A DNA stretch of 64,000 nucleotides from Nostoc sp. MG11 (lineage in GTDB: Bacteria > Cyanobacteriota > Cyanobacteriia > Cyanobacteriales > Nostocaceae), in assembly GCF_014904695.1 (NCBI RefSeq), contig NZ_JACXXN010000005.1, positions 186,001 to 250,000 on the forward strand, written 5' to 3'. The notes beneath the pieces are model-generated. The model saw nothing but the letters and a program-made list of their open reading frames with translations. It was not told where the DNA came from and did not search any database. A program made the translations under genes and the position numbers. Shown in pieces: positions 18,139 to 27,700 of the stretch. Position 1 is the first letter of the stretch. Each line of letters begins with the position of its first letter.

Positions 18139-19539
18139 ATGAATAACTCAGGTACATTTACTAAATTACGTCCTCAGAGTTTGTTAAAACAGTTATTTAA
18201 TTGTTCTGAGAGTATTTGTTTACAAGTATTTAGCAACTCAGTTTCCTGGTGGATTTATTTAGAGCAAGGCAAAATAATTTATGCTACCCATTCAGTTGAA
18301 CCCTTTGATCGACTAGAACGTCATTTGCGTCGCCTCAGCCATCAAATTCCATCACTTACTAATGAAGTTCGTGTTCAATTACGTCTGATGTTTGAATCAG
18401 ATACACATAGTCAAGTAGTAGAACATGAGAGTAACTCTAGAAATCAGCCTCCTGAATATCAAGCTATACAATGGCTTGTTAGTCAACAATATCTACATTC
18501 TACACAAGCAGCAGTACTGATTCCAGAATTAGTTAAAGAAGTGCTTGAATCATTTTTACTGATCAAAGAAGGTACTTATGAACTAACAGAACCACTTAAT
18601 AGAATGCCAATCATTTGCAGATTGAATGTAGAAAATATTTTAGAACGCTGTCAAGCACGATTAGAGAGTTGGAAGTCTTTCGAGCCTCAAATTTCTTCTC
18701 CCTATCAACGTCCATATCTGTTAATTACTGGTAAACCTGCTAAACAAAACTTACCAGACCTCCAGCCAAATTTAACTAACTGGATGAAGGGTTTCAGCCT
18801 ACGTCATCTTGCTGTGATTATGAATCAAGATGAAATCGAACTTACTCACAATTTATACCCTTACATCATCCAGGGAGGAATTATATTGCATGAGCCAGAC
18901 CCACCATTTGATCAGTTACCAAATACATTGGAAGAATTTGCACAATCTTCTAAATTGATAACATTAGTTAATCAGAAATCAGTTAATGTTGCAGAAGAAC
19001 TAAGTACCGCTAATACCAAAGCTTACCCAGATATTCTTGAAGAGAATAAAATTCCTATTGAGCGAGTACCACAAATTTCTAAATCTTTAAAAGAAAACAT
19101 TCAGAAATTAACAATAACCAATAATATAAATCCTACTCCTGAAAGAGTAACTGCTACTACTGTAACTAGCAAAAAAACCTACAAAATTGTTTCTGTAGAT
19201 GATAGTCCTACAATTCTCAAAGAAATTAGCCGTTTCTTAGAAAATGAAAACTTTTCTGTTGTGACGATTAACGAGCCACTAAAGGCTGTGATGTCGATTA
19301 TTAGGCACAAGCCAGACTTAATTTTGTTGGATCTTAACATGGTAGGAATTGATGGATACGAGTTGTGCCAAATTATACGAAATAACTCGCTATTTAAAGA
19401 GATACCCATTATTTTTGTAACAGGTAACAAGGGGTTTGTAGATAAAGTAAAAGCAAGATTAGTAGGAGCATCTGGATATCTCACTAAACCTTTTACTCGC
19501 GCAGAATTATTAAAAATAGTCTTTATGCATCTGACTTAG
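18139..19539 (+). CDS. PatA-like response regulator (DUF4388 + receiver)
   Basis: 466 aa. The N-terminal 190 residues, with LKQLFNCSESICLQVFS and WWIYLEQGKIIYATHS, match the DUF4388/PATAN domain of cyanobacterial PatA-family regulators. A variable linker follows. The C-terminal receiver (about 345-466) contains VDDSPT with the acidic pocket, LILLDLNM with the phospho-acceptor Asp, IFVTGN and YLTKPF with the conserved Lys. Relatives act in heterocyst patterning and in phototaxis/pilus chemosensory systems, usually without a DNA-binding output. No che or pil genes lie nearby, so the partner kinase is unknown. The long AT-rich upstream gap likely holds its promoter. Confidence 0.85.
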   Translation: MNNSGTFTKLRPQSLLKQLFNCSESICLQVFSNSVSWWIYLEQGKIIYATHSVEPFDRLERHLRRLSHQIPSLTNEVRVQLRLMFESDTHSQVVEHESNSRNQPPEYQAIQWLVSQQYLHSTQAAVLIPELVKEVLESFLLIKEGTYELTEPLNRMPIICRLNVENILERCQARLESWKSFEPQISSPYQRPYLLITGKPAKQNLPDLQPNLTNWMKGFSLRHLAVIMNQDEIELTHNLYPYIIQGGIILHEPDPPFDQLPNTLEEFAQSSKLITLVNQKSVNVAEELSTANTKAYPDILEENKIPIERVPQISKSLKENIQKLTITNNINPTPERVTATTVTSKKTYKIVSVDDSPTILKEISRFLENENFSVVTINEPLKAVMSIIRHKPDLILLDLNMVGIDGYELCQIIRNNSLFKEIPIIFVTGNKGFVDKVKARLVGASGYLTKPFTRAELLKIVFMHLT

Positions 19540-19560
19540 CCCTTTCAAAGTGTAATGTAT

Positions 19561-19726
19561 TTTTCTTGGTGTCTTGGCATCTTTGTGGTTCAAAAGTCAA
19601 TTTTGGAACCACCCTCCGGGTGATGCCTCCGGCACGCCTGCCGTAGGATGCCCAAAGGGCTGTAAGGCGAACACCAGTCGCCTACAGCGCTGGTTCACTA
19701 AGGCACTAAGACACGAAGGTAAACAG
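19561..19726. repeat. composite dispersed repeat
   Basis: The outer arms are inverted copies of a motif (TTGGTGTCTTGGCATCTTTG left, AGGCACTAAGACACGAAGG right) that recurs at 55054-55115. The middle contains GCCGTAGGATGCCCAAAGGG, which recurs at 30701-30720. One dispersed repeat therefore appears inserted in another. No gene is present. Confidence 0.55.
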
Positions 19727-19748
19727 CCGAAAATTCGGGAATATGTAC

Positions 19749-19949
19749 ATGGCTATTAATCTAGAAATCGACGAAAACTTAATTCAGGAAGCCCTCGAAC
19801 TGGGTGGTAATCGTACTAAGCGTGCCGTTGTTGAAGAAGCATTGCGAGAGTATGTGCAGCGTCGAAAGCAACTGAAAATAATAGAACTATTTGGCACGAT
19901 TGAATACGATGATGATTATGATTACAAGCAACAGCGCCAGAGAGGATGA
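19749..19949 (+). CDS. vapB: VapB-family antitoxin
   Basis: 66 aa from the ATG at 19749; a second in-frame ATG six bases upstream is possible. The sequence INLEIDENLIQEALELGG and TKRAVVEEALREYVQRRK is the ribbon-helix-helix-like VapB antitoxin pattern, and the acidic C terminus (EYDDDYDY) would bind the toxin. The stop overlaps the vapC start (ATGA at 19946-19949), the usual translational coupling of toxin-antitoxin pairs. It likely represses its own promoter. Confidence 0.88.
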   Translation: MAINLEIDENLIQEALELGGNRTKRAVVEEALREYVQRRKQLKIIELFGTIEYDDDYDYKQQRQRG

Positions 19950-20350
19950 AAGTCATTGTTGATACTTCAGTTTGGTCTTTAGCTCTCAGACGCGCTAGCA
20001 AAGCTGACGACTCACCTTATATTGCATTGTTTCATGAATTAATTACGGATGGTCGAGTTGCTTTGCTGGGTGCTGTCCGGCAAGAGGTACTTTGCGGAAT
20101 TCGTCACGCTAACCAATACAATCGGCTTAAAAATTATCTCCGCGCATTTCCAAATCTTGACTTAGATATTGAAGACTACGAACTTGCTTCTGAGTTTTAT
20201 AATACTTGCCGACACAATGGCATTCAGGGTGCAAACACAGATTTTCTCATTTGTGCCGCAACCGTTCGGAGAAATTTTAGTATCCTGACTACGGACAACG
20301 ATTTTAATAATTTCAGTCAGCATATTCCCATAACTTTAGTTGAATACTAG
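19946..20350 (+). CDS. vapC: VapC-family PIN-domain ribonuclease toxin
   Basis: 134 aa. The acidic active-site residues of PIN nucleases are in place: DTSVW near the N terminus, EVLCG near residue 49, NTDFLICA near residue 98 and TTDNDF near residue 117. VapC toxins cleave tRNA or rRNA when the antitoxin is degraded. The ATGA overlap with vapB supports an intact operon, and no frame damage is seen. The 240-bp gap to pheT holds nothing recognisable. Confidence 0.9.
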   Translation: MKVIVDTSVWSLALRRASKADDSPYIALFHELITDGRVALLGAVRQEVLCGIRHANQYNRLKNYLRAFPNLDLDIEDYELASEFYNTCRHNGIQGANTDFLICAATVRRNFSILTTDNDFNNFSQHIPITLVEY

Positions 20351-20590
20351 GTTTAAGTTGATCAGATAATTGATACAAGTTATTTTTTAACGTAGACCCA
20401 GAGCGATCGCAGCCTACTGCCAAGACGCCAAAAACCCAACACAAAGATAGCAAACAGAGATTATTCTGGCAGTTCAACGTAGTAGGATTGTTCAAGTGGA
20501 AGGGTGTGTCTTGCGGGATGAGTAGCCATCGATCGCTAATTGACACCCTAAAATTAGAGCAAAAGACGATTTCAAAAACCAGCACACTCC

Positions 20591-23020
20591 ATGCGTATTT
20601 CTCTAAATTGGCTGCGAGAACTAGTAGAGATAAAACTGAGCCACGAAGAATTAGCCGAAACCCTAACAATGGCTGGGTTTGAAGTAGAAGATATTGAAGA
20701 TCGCCGCACTTGGGCAAATGGCGTTGTTGTGGGAAGAGTGGTTGAGCGTCAACCCCACCCCAACGCTGATAAATTGAGTGTTTGCCAAGTAGATATCGGT
20801 GCAAATGAAACTTTAAATATTGTCTGTGGTGCTTCCAATGTGCGGGCAGATATTTATGTGCCAGTAGCAACTACAGGTACTTACCTGCCAAACATCGATT
20901 TAAAAATTAAACCTGCAAAACTGCGTGGCGTCCAGTCTCAGGGGATGATTTGTTCTTTAAAGGAACTCGGTTTACCTACCGATGTAGACGGAATTCATAT
21001 TTTTCCTCAAGAAATGCCATTGGGTAGCGACGTGCGTCCATTGTTGGGTCTAGATGATGTAATTTTAGACTTAACTGCCACAGCTAATCGCGCTGATGCT
21101 TTGAGTATGGTAGGTGTCGCGCGAGAAGTTGCAGCTTTGACAGATGCAAAGTTGAGCATTCCTGAACCGGGTGAGGTATCGATTACCAAAGGTACTGGAC
21201 ATTTAGCTTTAAAAATCTCCGATCCGCAAGCTTGCCCTGCCTATATTGGTACAGTAATTGAACAGATCAAAATTGCGCCATCTCCTGATTGGTTGCAACA
21301 GCGCTTGCGGGCGGCTGGAGTCAGACCAATTAATAATGTAGTGGACATTACTAACTATGTTTTGTTGGAATGGGGACAACCACTACACGCCTTTGATCGC
21401 GATCGCCTAAAATCAGTTGCAGGTGAAAAAAGTTTAACCATCGGTGTTCGCTTCGCCACAGTTGGGGATACCCTCAAAACGCTGGATGGACAAACTCGCA
21501 CCCTCACAACCCAAAATTTGTTAATCACCGCTAATGATCAACCTGTTGCACTAGCAGGAGTCATGGGCGGAGAAGAAACGGAAGTGCATGAAGGTACTCA
21601 AAGCCTAGTTTTAGAAGCAGCGTTGTTTGATTCTGTAGCAATTCGCCGTTCTTCCCGGAGTGTGGGGTTAAGAAGTGAGGCTTCTGGTAGATACGAACGA
21701 GGAGTTAACCGGGCTGAGTTGGAAGTAGCCAATCGCCGCGCCTTGGCGTTGATTAGCGAGTTAGCCCAAGGCGTGATTGTCCAGCAGGAAATTGCCGATA
21801 CCCGCCCCGATCCATCTACCTGGAGTCGTTCCATTGTACTGCGCCTAGACAGAGTTAATCAAATTCTCGGCCCAATCGACTTGGCAGAGGATACAGGAGA
21901 ACTGGAAGCAAAAGATATTGAACGGATCTTGACTGCACTGGGATGTCAGTTAACTCCTTCAGGAGAAGGTACTTGGTCTGTTTCCGTACCGCCTTATCGT
22001 TACCGTGACTTAGAACGCGAAATCGACCTGATTGAAGAAATTGCCCGTCTCTATGGCTATAACAAGTTTTGCGATACCCTACCAGACAAATCGGAAGCTG
22101 GTTATCTGCCTTTAGATCAAGAACTGATTCGCAAGTTACGCGCATACTTGCGGGCGGAAGGATTGACAGAATTAATCCACTACTCTTTAGTTAAACCAGG
22201 GGAAACCGGACAGATAGTATTGAGTAACCCTTTATTTGTAGAATATTCGGCACTACGAACTGATTTAATTGCTGGGTTAATTGATGCTTTTCAATACAAT
22301 TTAGAGCAGGGTAATGGTTCTCTCAATGGCTTTGAAATTGGGCGAATTTTCTGGCAAGAAGACGGTTTACAAGAAGGAGAAGCGATCGCTGCTATCATTG
22401 GAGGCGATCGCACCGTTGGCAAATGGTCAAAAAGTGGTCGTGAGCAACCCCTAAACTGGTTTGAAGCCAAAGGCATTTTAGAAAGTGTATTTCGACAACT
22501 TGGTTTGCAAGTAGAATATCAACCCGATTGCCGTGATGAACGCTTGCATCCAGGATGTACCGCCTCACTCTGGGTAAGAGGTAACAGACTAGGGATTTTT
22601 GGACAACTCCATCCCCAAGTGCGACGCGAAAAAGGCTTACCAGATTCAGTCTACGTTTTCCAGCTAGATGTAGATGTGCTCTTGGATTATATGGAGCAAG
22701 ATGAAATCCTCACTCCGATATTCCATCCTTATTCCACCTATCCAGCTAGCGATCGCGATATCGCCTTCTTCGCACCAGTCAAAATCTCAGTCGCCGAAAT
22801 TGAAAAAGTAATTAGCAACGCTGGTAAAGGACTACTAGAATCAGTGGAATTGTTTGATCAATATCGCGGCGAAAATGTCCCACAAGGACAACGAAGTTTG
22901 GCATTTCGGTTAATCTATCGAGCCAGCGATCGCACCCTCACCGAAGCTGAAGTTGAACCAGTTCACAATCAAGTCCGCGAAGCTTTGGTAGAAAAATTCG
23001 GCGTTAACTTGAGAAGTTAA
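20591..23020 (+). CDS. pheT: phenylalanine--tRNA ligase beta subunit
   Basis: 809 aa, normal length. Domains in order: N-terminal [12 protein letters not shown], tRNA-binding OB-fold with [13 protein letters not shown] (about 40-150), the B3/B4 editing region with [19 protein letters not shown], the B5 region, the catalytic-like core with [20 protein letters not shown], and the C-terminal anticodon-binding FDX-ACB domain with [10 protein letters not shown] (about 715-809). It pairs with PheS, encoded elsewhere, to charge tRNA-Phe and to hydrolyse Tyr-tRNA-Phe. It appears monocistronic here. Frame and domains are intact. Confidence 0.97.
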   Translation: MRISLNWLRELVEIKLSHEELAETLTMAGFEVEDIEDRRTWANGVVVGRVVERQPHPNADKLSVCQVDIGANETLNIVCGASNVRADIYVPVATTGTYLPNIDLKIKPAKLRGVQSQGMICSLKELGLPTDVDGIHIFPQEMPLGSDVRPLLGLDDVILDLTATANRADALSMVGVAREVAALTDAKLSIPEPGEVSITKGTGHLALKISDPQACPAYIGTVIEQIKIAPSPDWLQQRLRAAGVRPINNVVDITNYVLLEWGQPLHAFDRDRLKSVAGEKSLTIGVRFATVGDTLKTLDGQTRTLTTQNLLITANDQPVALAGVMGGEETEVHEGTQSLVLEAALFDSVAIRRSSRSVGLRSEASGRYERGVNRAELEVANRRALALISELAQGVIVQQEIADTRPDPSTWSRSIVLRLDRVNQILGPIDLAEDTGELEAKDIERILTALGCQLTPSGEGTWSVSVPPYRYRDLEREIDLIEEIARLYGYNKFCDTLPDKSEAGYLPLDQELIRKLRAYLRAEGLTELIHYSLVKPGETGQIVLSNPLFVEYSALRTDLIAGLIDAFQYNLEQGNGSLNGFEIGRIFWQEDGLQEGEAIAAIIGGDRTVGKWSKSGREQPLNWFEAKGILESVFRQLGLQVEYQPDCRDERLHPGCTASLWVRGNRLGIFGQLHPQVRREKGLPDSVYVFQLDVDVLLDYMEQDEILTPIFHPYSTYPASDRDIAFFAPVKISVAEIEKVISNAGKGLLESVELFDQYRGENVPQGQRSLAFRLIYRASDRTLTEAEVEPVHNQVREALVEKFGVNLRS

Positions 23021-23060
23021 TAGTCACGAGATTTCTAGTTCCCAGGCTGAGATAGACCAT

Positions 23061-23089
23061 GTAGAGACGTTGCAATGCAACGTCTCTAC
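23061..23089. repeat. 29-bp perfect palindrome, copy 2
   Basis: Identical in all 29 bases to the copy at 10931-10959. It lies 41 bp past the pheT stop and could act as a transcript-end hairpin, although no T-run follows immediately. Confidence 0.8.
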
Positions 23090-23132
23090 TCTTAACACAA
23101 TATATTCTTAACTAATAGTACTAACAAAAATT

Positions 23133-23402
23133 ATGACTAAATATATCCTCTGGGGAACTTACTGCGAAGACGTTTTGGAAAAGCGCACCCCTTACCGTCA
23201 AGCACATTTAGATGGATTAGCAAAACAGAAAGAATCTGGTGTGCTAATTACTATTGGCCCTACCAAAGATGTCACCAAAGTTTTTGGAATTTACGAAGCT
23301 GAAGATGAAGCCACCATCCGTAATTTGATTGAAAATGACCCTTATTGGAAAAATGGCATCTGGACAGAATATTTTGTCAAAGAGTGGATTCAGGCTATTT
23401 AA
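23133..23402 (+). CDS. YciI-family protein
   Basis: 89 aa. The ferredoxin-like YciI fold is recognisable from the N-terminal strand, the central RQAHLDGLAKQKESGVLITIGP with the conserved His and Asp, and the C-terminal NDPYWKNGIWTEYFVKEW. Family members include catabolic dehalogenase-like enzymes, but most bacterial ones have no assigned role. It is preceded by an AT-rich leader and stands alone. Confidence 0.85.
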   Translation: MTKYILWGTYCEDVLEKRTPYRQAHLDGLAKQKESGVLITIGPTKDVTKVFGIYEAEDEATIRNLIENDPYWKNGIWTEYFVKEWIQAI

Positions 23403-23623
23403 AAATCATATAGTCCGTTAATCAGCAAAACTTATCAGTCTAGAGATTCTCAAATTCACGCCTTTAGTAGATGCAATTGGAGTTTTATTAGTGTCATCAT
23501 AAGAGTGCTATCAAACAAAAATCGTTGCTGTTATCTAGACTAAAAATCAGATAAGATCATCTGCGATGATCGCAACAACTCCGATTTTTCTCCAAGTGTT
23601 TGAATTTTTAAGAGGGTTCTACC

Positions 23624-24016
23624 ATGAATCGAATTCTAAAACGTGCGCTTTTACCTGGTATCATGGCTGCAAGTTTAGCTGGTGTCACCTTAGTTCCTGT
23701 TAAACCAGCTGCCGCCGATGACCAAGTACTAAGAGATGCAGCCATTGGAGCTGGTACATGTGTGGTAACTGGAGCTATTAGAGGACGTGGCACAGTATTA
23801 CGCAATGCTGCCAAATGTGGCGCTGCTGGCGCTGCTGTTAATGGAGCCAATGGGCTAAGACGCAATCCCAAAAAACGTAGCTTAGGTCAAGATGCCGCAG
23901 TAGGTGCAGGCGCTAGCGCCGCAACTCGTGCTGTCCTTGGTGGTCGTGAAGATACCGCTGGTGATTTACTTGATGGTGCAGCAGCCGGTGCAGTCATCAA
24001 TATCCTCACCAAATAG
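23624..24016 (+). CDS. secreted Gly/Ala-rich (glycine-zipper-like) protein
   Basis: 130 aa. A basic N terminus (MNRILKRALLPG) and a hydrophobic core ending near PAAADD form a signal peptide cleaved near residue 31. The mature part repeats small-residue blocks (AAIGAGTCVVTGAIRGRG, AGAAVNGANG, AAVGAGASAATRAVLGG, AAAGAVINIL), as in glycine-zipper outer-membrane or periplasmic proteins. Two cysteines (in TCVV and KCGA) could form a disulfide. The ribosome site AGAGGG lies about 10 bases upstream of the ATG. Function is unknown; membrane association is inferred. Confidence 0.75.
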   Translation: MNRILKRALLPGIMAASLAGVTLVPVKPAAADDQVLRDAAIGAGTCVVTGAIRGRGTVLRNAAKCGAAGAAVNGANGLRRNPKKRSLGQDAAVGAGASAATRAVLGGREDTAGDLLDGAAAGAVINILTK

Positions 24017-24065
24017 AAAATAATTTGTAATTCCACATTGGGAATTTAAAACCTCCCAAACCTCG

Positions 24066-24086
24066 TTTCCAGTCTATGACTGGAAA
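24066..24086. terminator. hairpin after the Gly/Ala-rich gene
   Basis: Perfect 9-bp arms (TTTCCAGTC/GACTGGAAA) with loop TAT, 50 bp past the stop at 24016. No T-tract follows, so it is only a possible terminator. A second inverted repeat (ACAGATGAAC/GTTCATCTGT, arms at 24141-24150 and 24178-24187) lies further on in the same 271-bp gap. Confidence 0.35.
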
Positions 24087-24287
24087 TGCTCTCTATAAGG
24101 CTCTGCTGCGAATTCAAGAGGCGGAGCCTCGCAAACAAACACAGATGAACGCATATAATTAACCGATGTTTATCAATGTTCATCTGTAGTTCCTTTTTTA
24201 CTTATGCGCATTTTTGCAAGAAGTTTATTAAACACCAATCTCTTTGATTAACTTTCCTGCATATTCATAACGATGTACTGGAATTAG

Positions 24288-24584
24288 CTAAAAATCTAAC
24301 AGTAATCGCGTTTGATAGCGGAGAATATCTAATTGACTATTTAGTGATTCTAATTGTGCTAGTTTCTGCTTGGCATAGCGAGCAATAATTAAAATCTCTA
24401 GCAAATCATACAATTTATTTGTCATTCTATCTCCTAAATTGAATTTATGAGATTTAGGTAGGCGATTGAGAATTGGAACATACCAATGAATCAAATCATA
24501 GGTCTTTTGAATAATCGGTAATTCATCCATTATTGTTTTGGGAAGGCTATCAATTAGAAACTCGGTTTGTTGGATAATTGACAT
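24288..24584 (-). CDS. avd: Avd-like diversity-generating retroelement accessory protein (four-helix bundle)
   Basis: 98 aa from ATG. The sequence is all-helical, with [20 protein letters not shown], then [16 protein letters not shown], then [20 protein letters not shown]. This is the characteristic pattern of Avd proteins (accessory variability determinant), which form a pentameric barrel and bind the DGR reverse transcriptase. It is slightly short compared with the usual 110-130 aa. It lies about 170 bp downstream of a gene that ends in a DGR-type variable repeat, in the same direction, as expected for a DGR cassette. No reverse transcriptase frame follows; the next gene is convergent. It may act with a reverse transcriptase encoded elsewhere, or be a leftover. 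Confidence 0.72.
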   Translation of the reverse strand: MSIIQQTEFLIDSLPKTIMDELPIIQKTYDLIHWYVPILNRLPKSHKFNLGDRMTNKLYDLLEILIIARYAKQKLAQLESLNSQLDILRYQTRLLLDF

Positions 24585-24754
24585 CCTAAATCAAATGCGC
24601 TAAGCTTGAATAATACATTATACAAAATTAACAAGCAGTAAAAACAAGCTCATAACAACTGCTAACTATTCTCAAAAAAAAATTAGATCGCTCCGCTCTG
24701 CTTCGCTTACAGAGGGCAAAATAAAGAAGGGAAAAAGGGCAAGAGTACAAAGGG

Positions 24755-27700
24755 CTAGTAAGTCCTCGCCGTACCACCGCACACCACCCGAAACCCGATG
24801 TCGTCGTAGTCGATGTCTGGGTTGCCCCTGCCGCGATAAGCAGAACGGCAGTATCCAGGACTGTAGTCCCAAGAACCACCGCGCAGCAGCCGATAATGAT
24901 TATCATTGCTACTACCACTTATTAGCCAACTTAGTCCGTTATTTGGCGCACCCTTGTAACTATCGTGCCAATGGTCAGCACACCACTCCCATACATTACC
25001 GTGCATATCGTATAAACCAAAGGCGTTAGGTGGAAAACTGCCTATTGGCGTCGTTTTACCTAAAGATTGACCTTTTGGTGCAGAGGCGTATGTATTGGTT
25101 CCGTCGTAATTTGCTAACTCCGTCGTAATTGTCTCACCAAAATGAAATGGTGTTGTAGTCCCAGCACGACAGGTATATTCCCACTCGGCTTCGCTGGGCA
25201 AGCGGTACTCGCGTCCTGTCTTCTTGGAGAGTCTTTTACAAAACTCTATAGCATCATACCATGAAACGCCTTCTACAGGAAGGTTATCACCTTTAAAATG
25301 AGAAGAATCTGGTTTAAGTTCCCGCTCGACTTTAGCTAAAGAAGCGACTGCTTTCCATTGGGCTTGAGTAATTGGATATTTCCCCATGAAACAGTCTCTA
25401 ACGCTGACTTGGTGTTGAGGACGTTCATCGTCACTACTTCCTTTCTCATTTTCTGGTGAACCCATCAGAAACGTCCCACCAGGAATAGCAACCATATCCA
25501 ATGCGATACTATTTCCCAAATCTTCAGTGAAATATCTAGCTTGACTATTTTTTCTCTGAGTTTCCTGTCCCTGAGCGTTAACGGTGATAACCTCAAATTC
25601 CAAAAATGGCAGCGCTTTTTCTATTCTACAAACAGCAAATTTTCTAGCTAGTGCAGATAAAATTTCTTTGGTATTTGCAGAAGAATTTGAATACCACAAA
25701 CGAAACAGATACCCTAGTGGCGTTCCCCCTACATTTCCCCAAATACTAATTTGCACCCCCAACCCAAAGCGCCCTTGAGAATATTGCAGCCAAAGTTGTT
25801 CTAAAGTTTGAAGAGATTGACAATCAATCGACTCTATTGCAGCAATATCAAGCTCACGTTCTCTTTCTCGCCTAGCCATTTTAAATATTACTAACTCTGT
25901 TTCTTGGCTGGCTTTTTCCCACTCTGCTGCTGCGAGGTAATTGACAAGCTTGCTGAAATCATTAGGAACTAAAGCTCTAACTATTCGTATACCTTTTTTT
26001 GTGCTGCTTATATCGCTTGCTCCTATCGTCCAACATTCTAATCTCTCTCTAGCTGGATGCTCTTTAACTTCAGTTGCAGTCGGTAATCTATAATAATAAG
26101 CAGCCTTGTTCTCATCTTCATTCCTAATTAGCAATGGAGCATTTACACTGAGCCAAGTGCAAAACTCCAAAGCATTCTGATAGCTAATGCCAGTAATTAT
26201 ATGTTTAGCATTGCCAGACTGGAAACATTTTGTTGAATTTAACTGGTCGTCAAGAAAAAGTTGATATTCAGCATAAGTAATATAATTGCGGTCTATAAAA
26301 CATCTTCCATCAACGTCTAATAACTGATTCAGCCGACTGGATAGTTTGACTTTAGCAGCTATTTGAGCAATTTTTTGGTCTGAAGATTCTAAGCCTTCTT
26401 CTAGGATTTTAGTGAGTTTATTTTTAGTTTCTTTTTCTACTTTATTCGGATTCTCTTGTAAGCAAGAATACGCTAGAGTTAAAGACTTAACTTCTTCTTG
26501 TCCATACTTTTGCCAACGTTGAAGGGCTTCTAGAATCAGTCTAGTTATATTATTTACATCACTCAACCCAGCATAAAGATAAATAGTCTCCGCCCACTGA
26601 GTCACATGGAAATTTTGAATTAAAATATTTTCTTGTTTTAATTTTTCTACCTGAACAGCGGCTAAATATTCTTGAAAACTCAAATGAGCAAATTCATAAC
26701 TCCCCTGTTCTTTTTCGACAAGTAAGCCAACATCATTTTTAATAGTCTCTAGCCATTTTTCAGGGGTAAGCGTATTCCCTGCTTCTTGCTCTAATTTGTC
26801 TTTAATTAGCAATTTACCTGCTTCTAAGGTGAACTTTTGAGTTCCCCGCTGCATCAAATTTAGGGCAATTAACTGGAATATCGACTGATTTTGTTGGGCA
26901 TTGAGAGGCAGCCGAATTCTTTTAACACTTGGTCTTCTACCTAACAAAACATCACAAATTTCTTTATACAGTTCAACTCTTTTGCCTGGCAAAGTATAGT
27001 CTAAGTAGTGAACTGTCGCAATCATCGTCACCAGCAACGGGTTGCTTGCCATCTTGCGGATAGTTGGATTCTGAAGTAGTGCTTCTATTAGCTCGTCCGC
27101 TTCTTGTTGAGCTTCTTGTTGCACCGTCAGCGATTTGCGTCCTTGTTTCTGAATTTTTGTTTGCAAATACCAGCCTTGGATAAATTGCTTCATCTGCGCC
27201 AGAGTAAAAGGCTGGACTTCTAGCACTGTATTCACCTTCTCACCCAAAATTTCGCTCTCGCTTTCATAGCCGTGGCGACGAGAGGTAAGAATAAAGGTAG
27301 ATTTAGGATATTTCCCCATTTGCTGCGTCACCCATCGGCTCACAGTAGAACGTTCGCTATCATTGGCGACTTCATCCAATCCATCCAACATCACCAAACA
27401 CATACCGTTATTTAAGCGGTTCTCGAACCAATCAGTAGGTAAATTGACTTTCGCAAGCAGAGGTAGAAGTTTGATTTGCTCTTGAATGAGTTCGTTAAGA
27501 CTAGGAGGTTCTGGCTTGATGAGCATTTCGCGCACATCCCGCAAACGCAAAAGCACAGGAATCAAGTTAGGAGCTTTATACTTGCGGTAAGCTTTGCGAG
27601 CGTAGGTTAGAGTAATGTACTGTAGGAGGGTAGTTTTACCTGAACCTGATGGTGCAAGTATGGCGATACATCGTTGCTGAGAATTTGGGGTTAAGAAATG

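Noticed and set aside
23400-24760. DGR template repeat and reverse transcriptase next to the Avd gene
   Set aside because: Scanned both strands for an A-rich copy of the variable repeat and for a YxDD-type reverse transcriptase frame; none found in the window.
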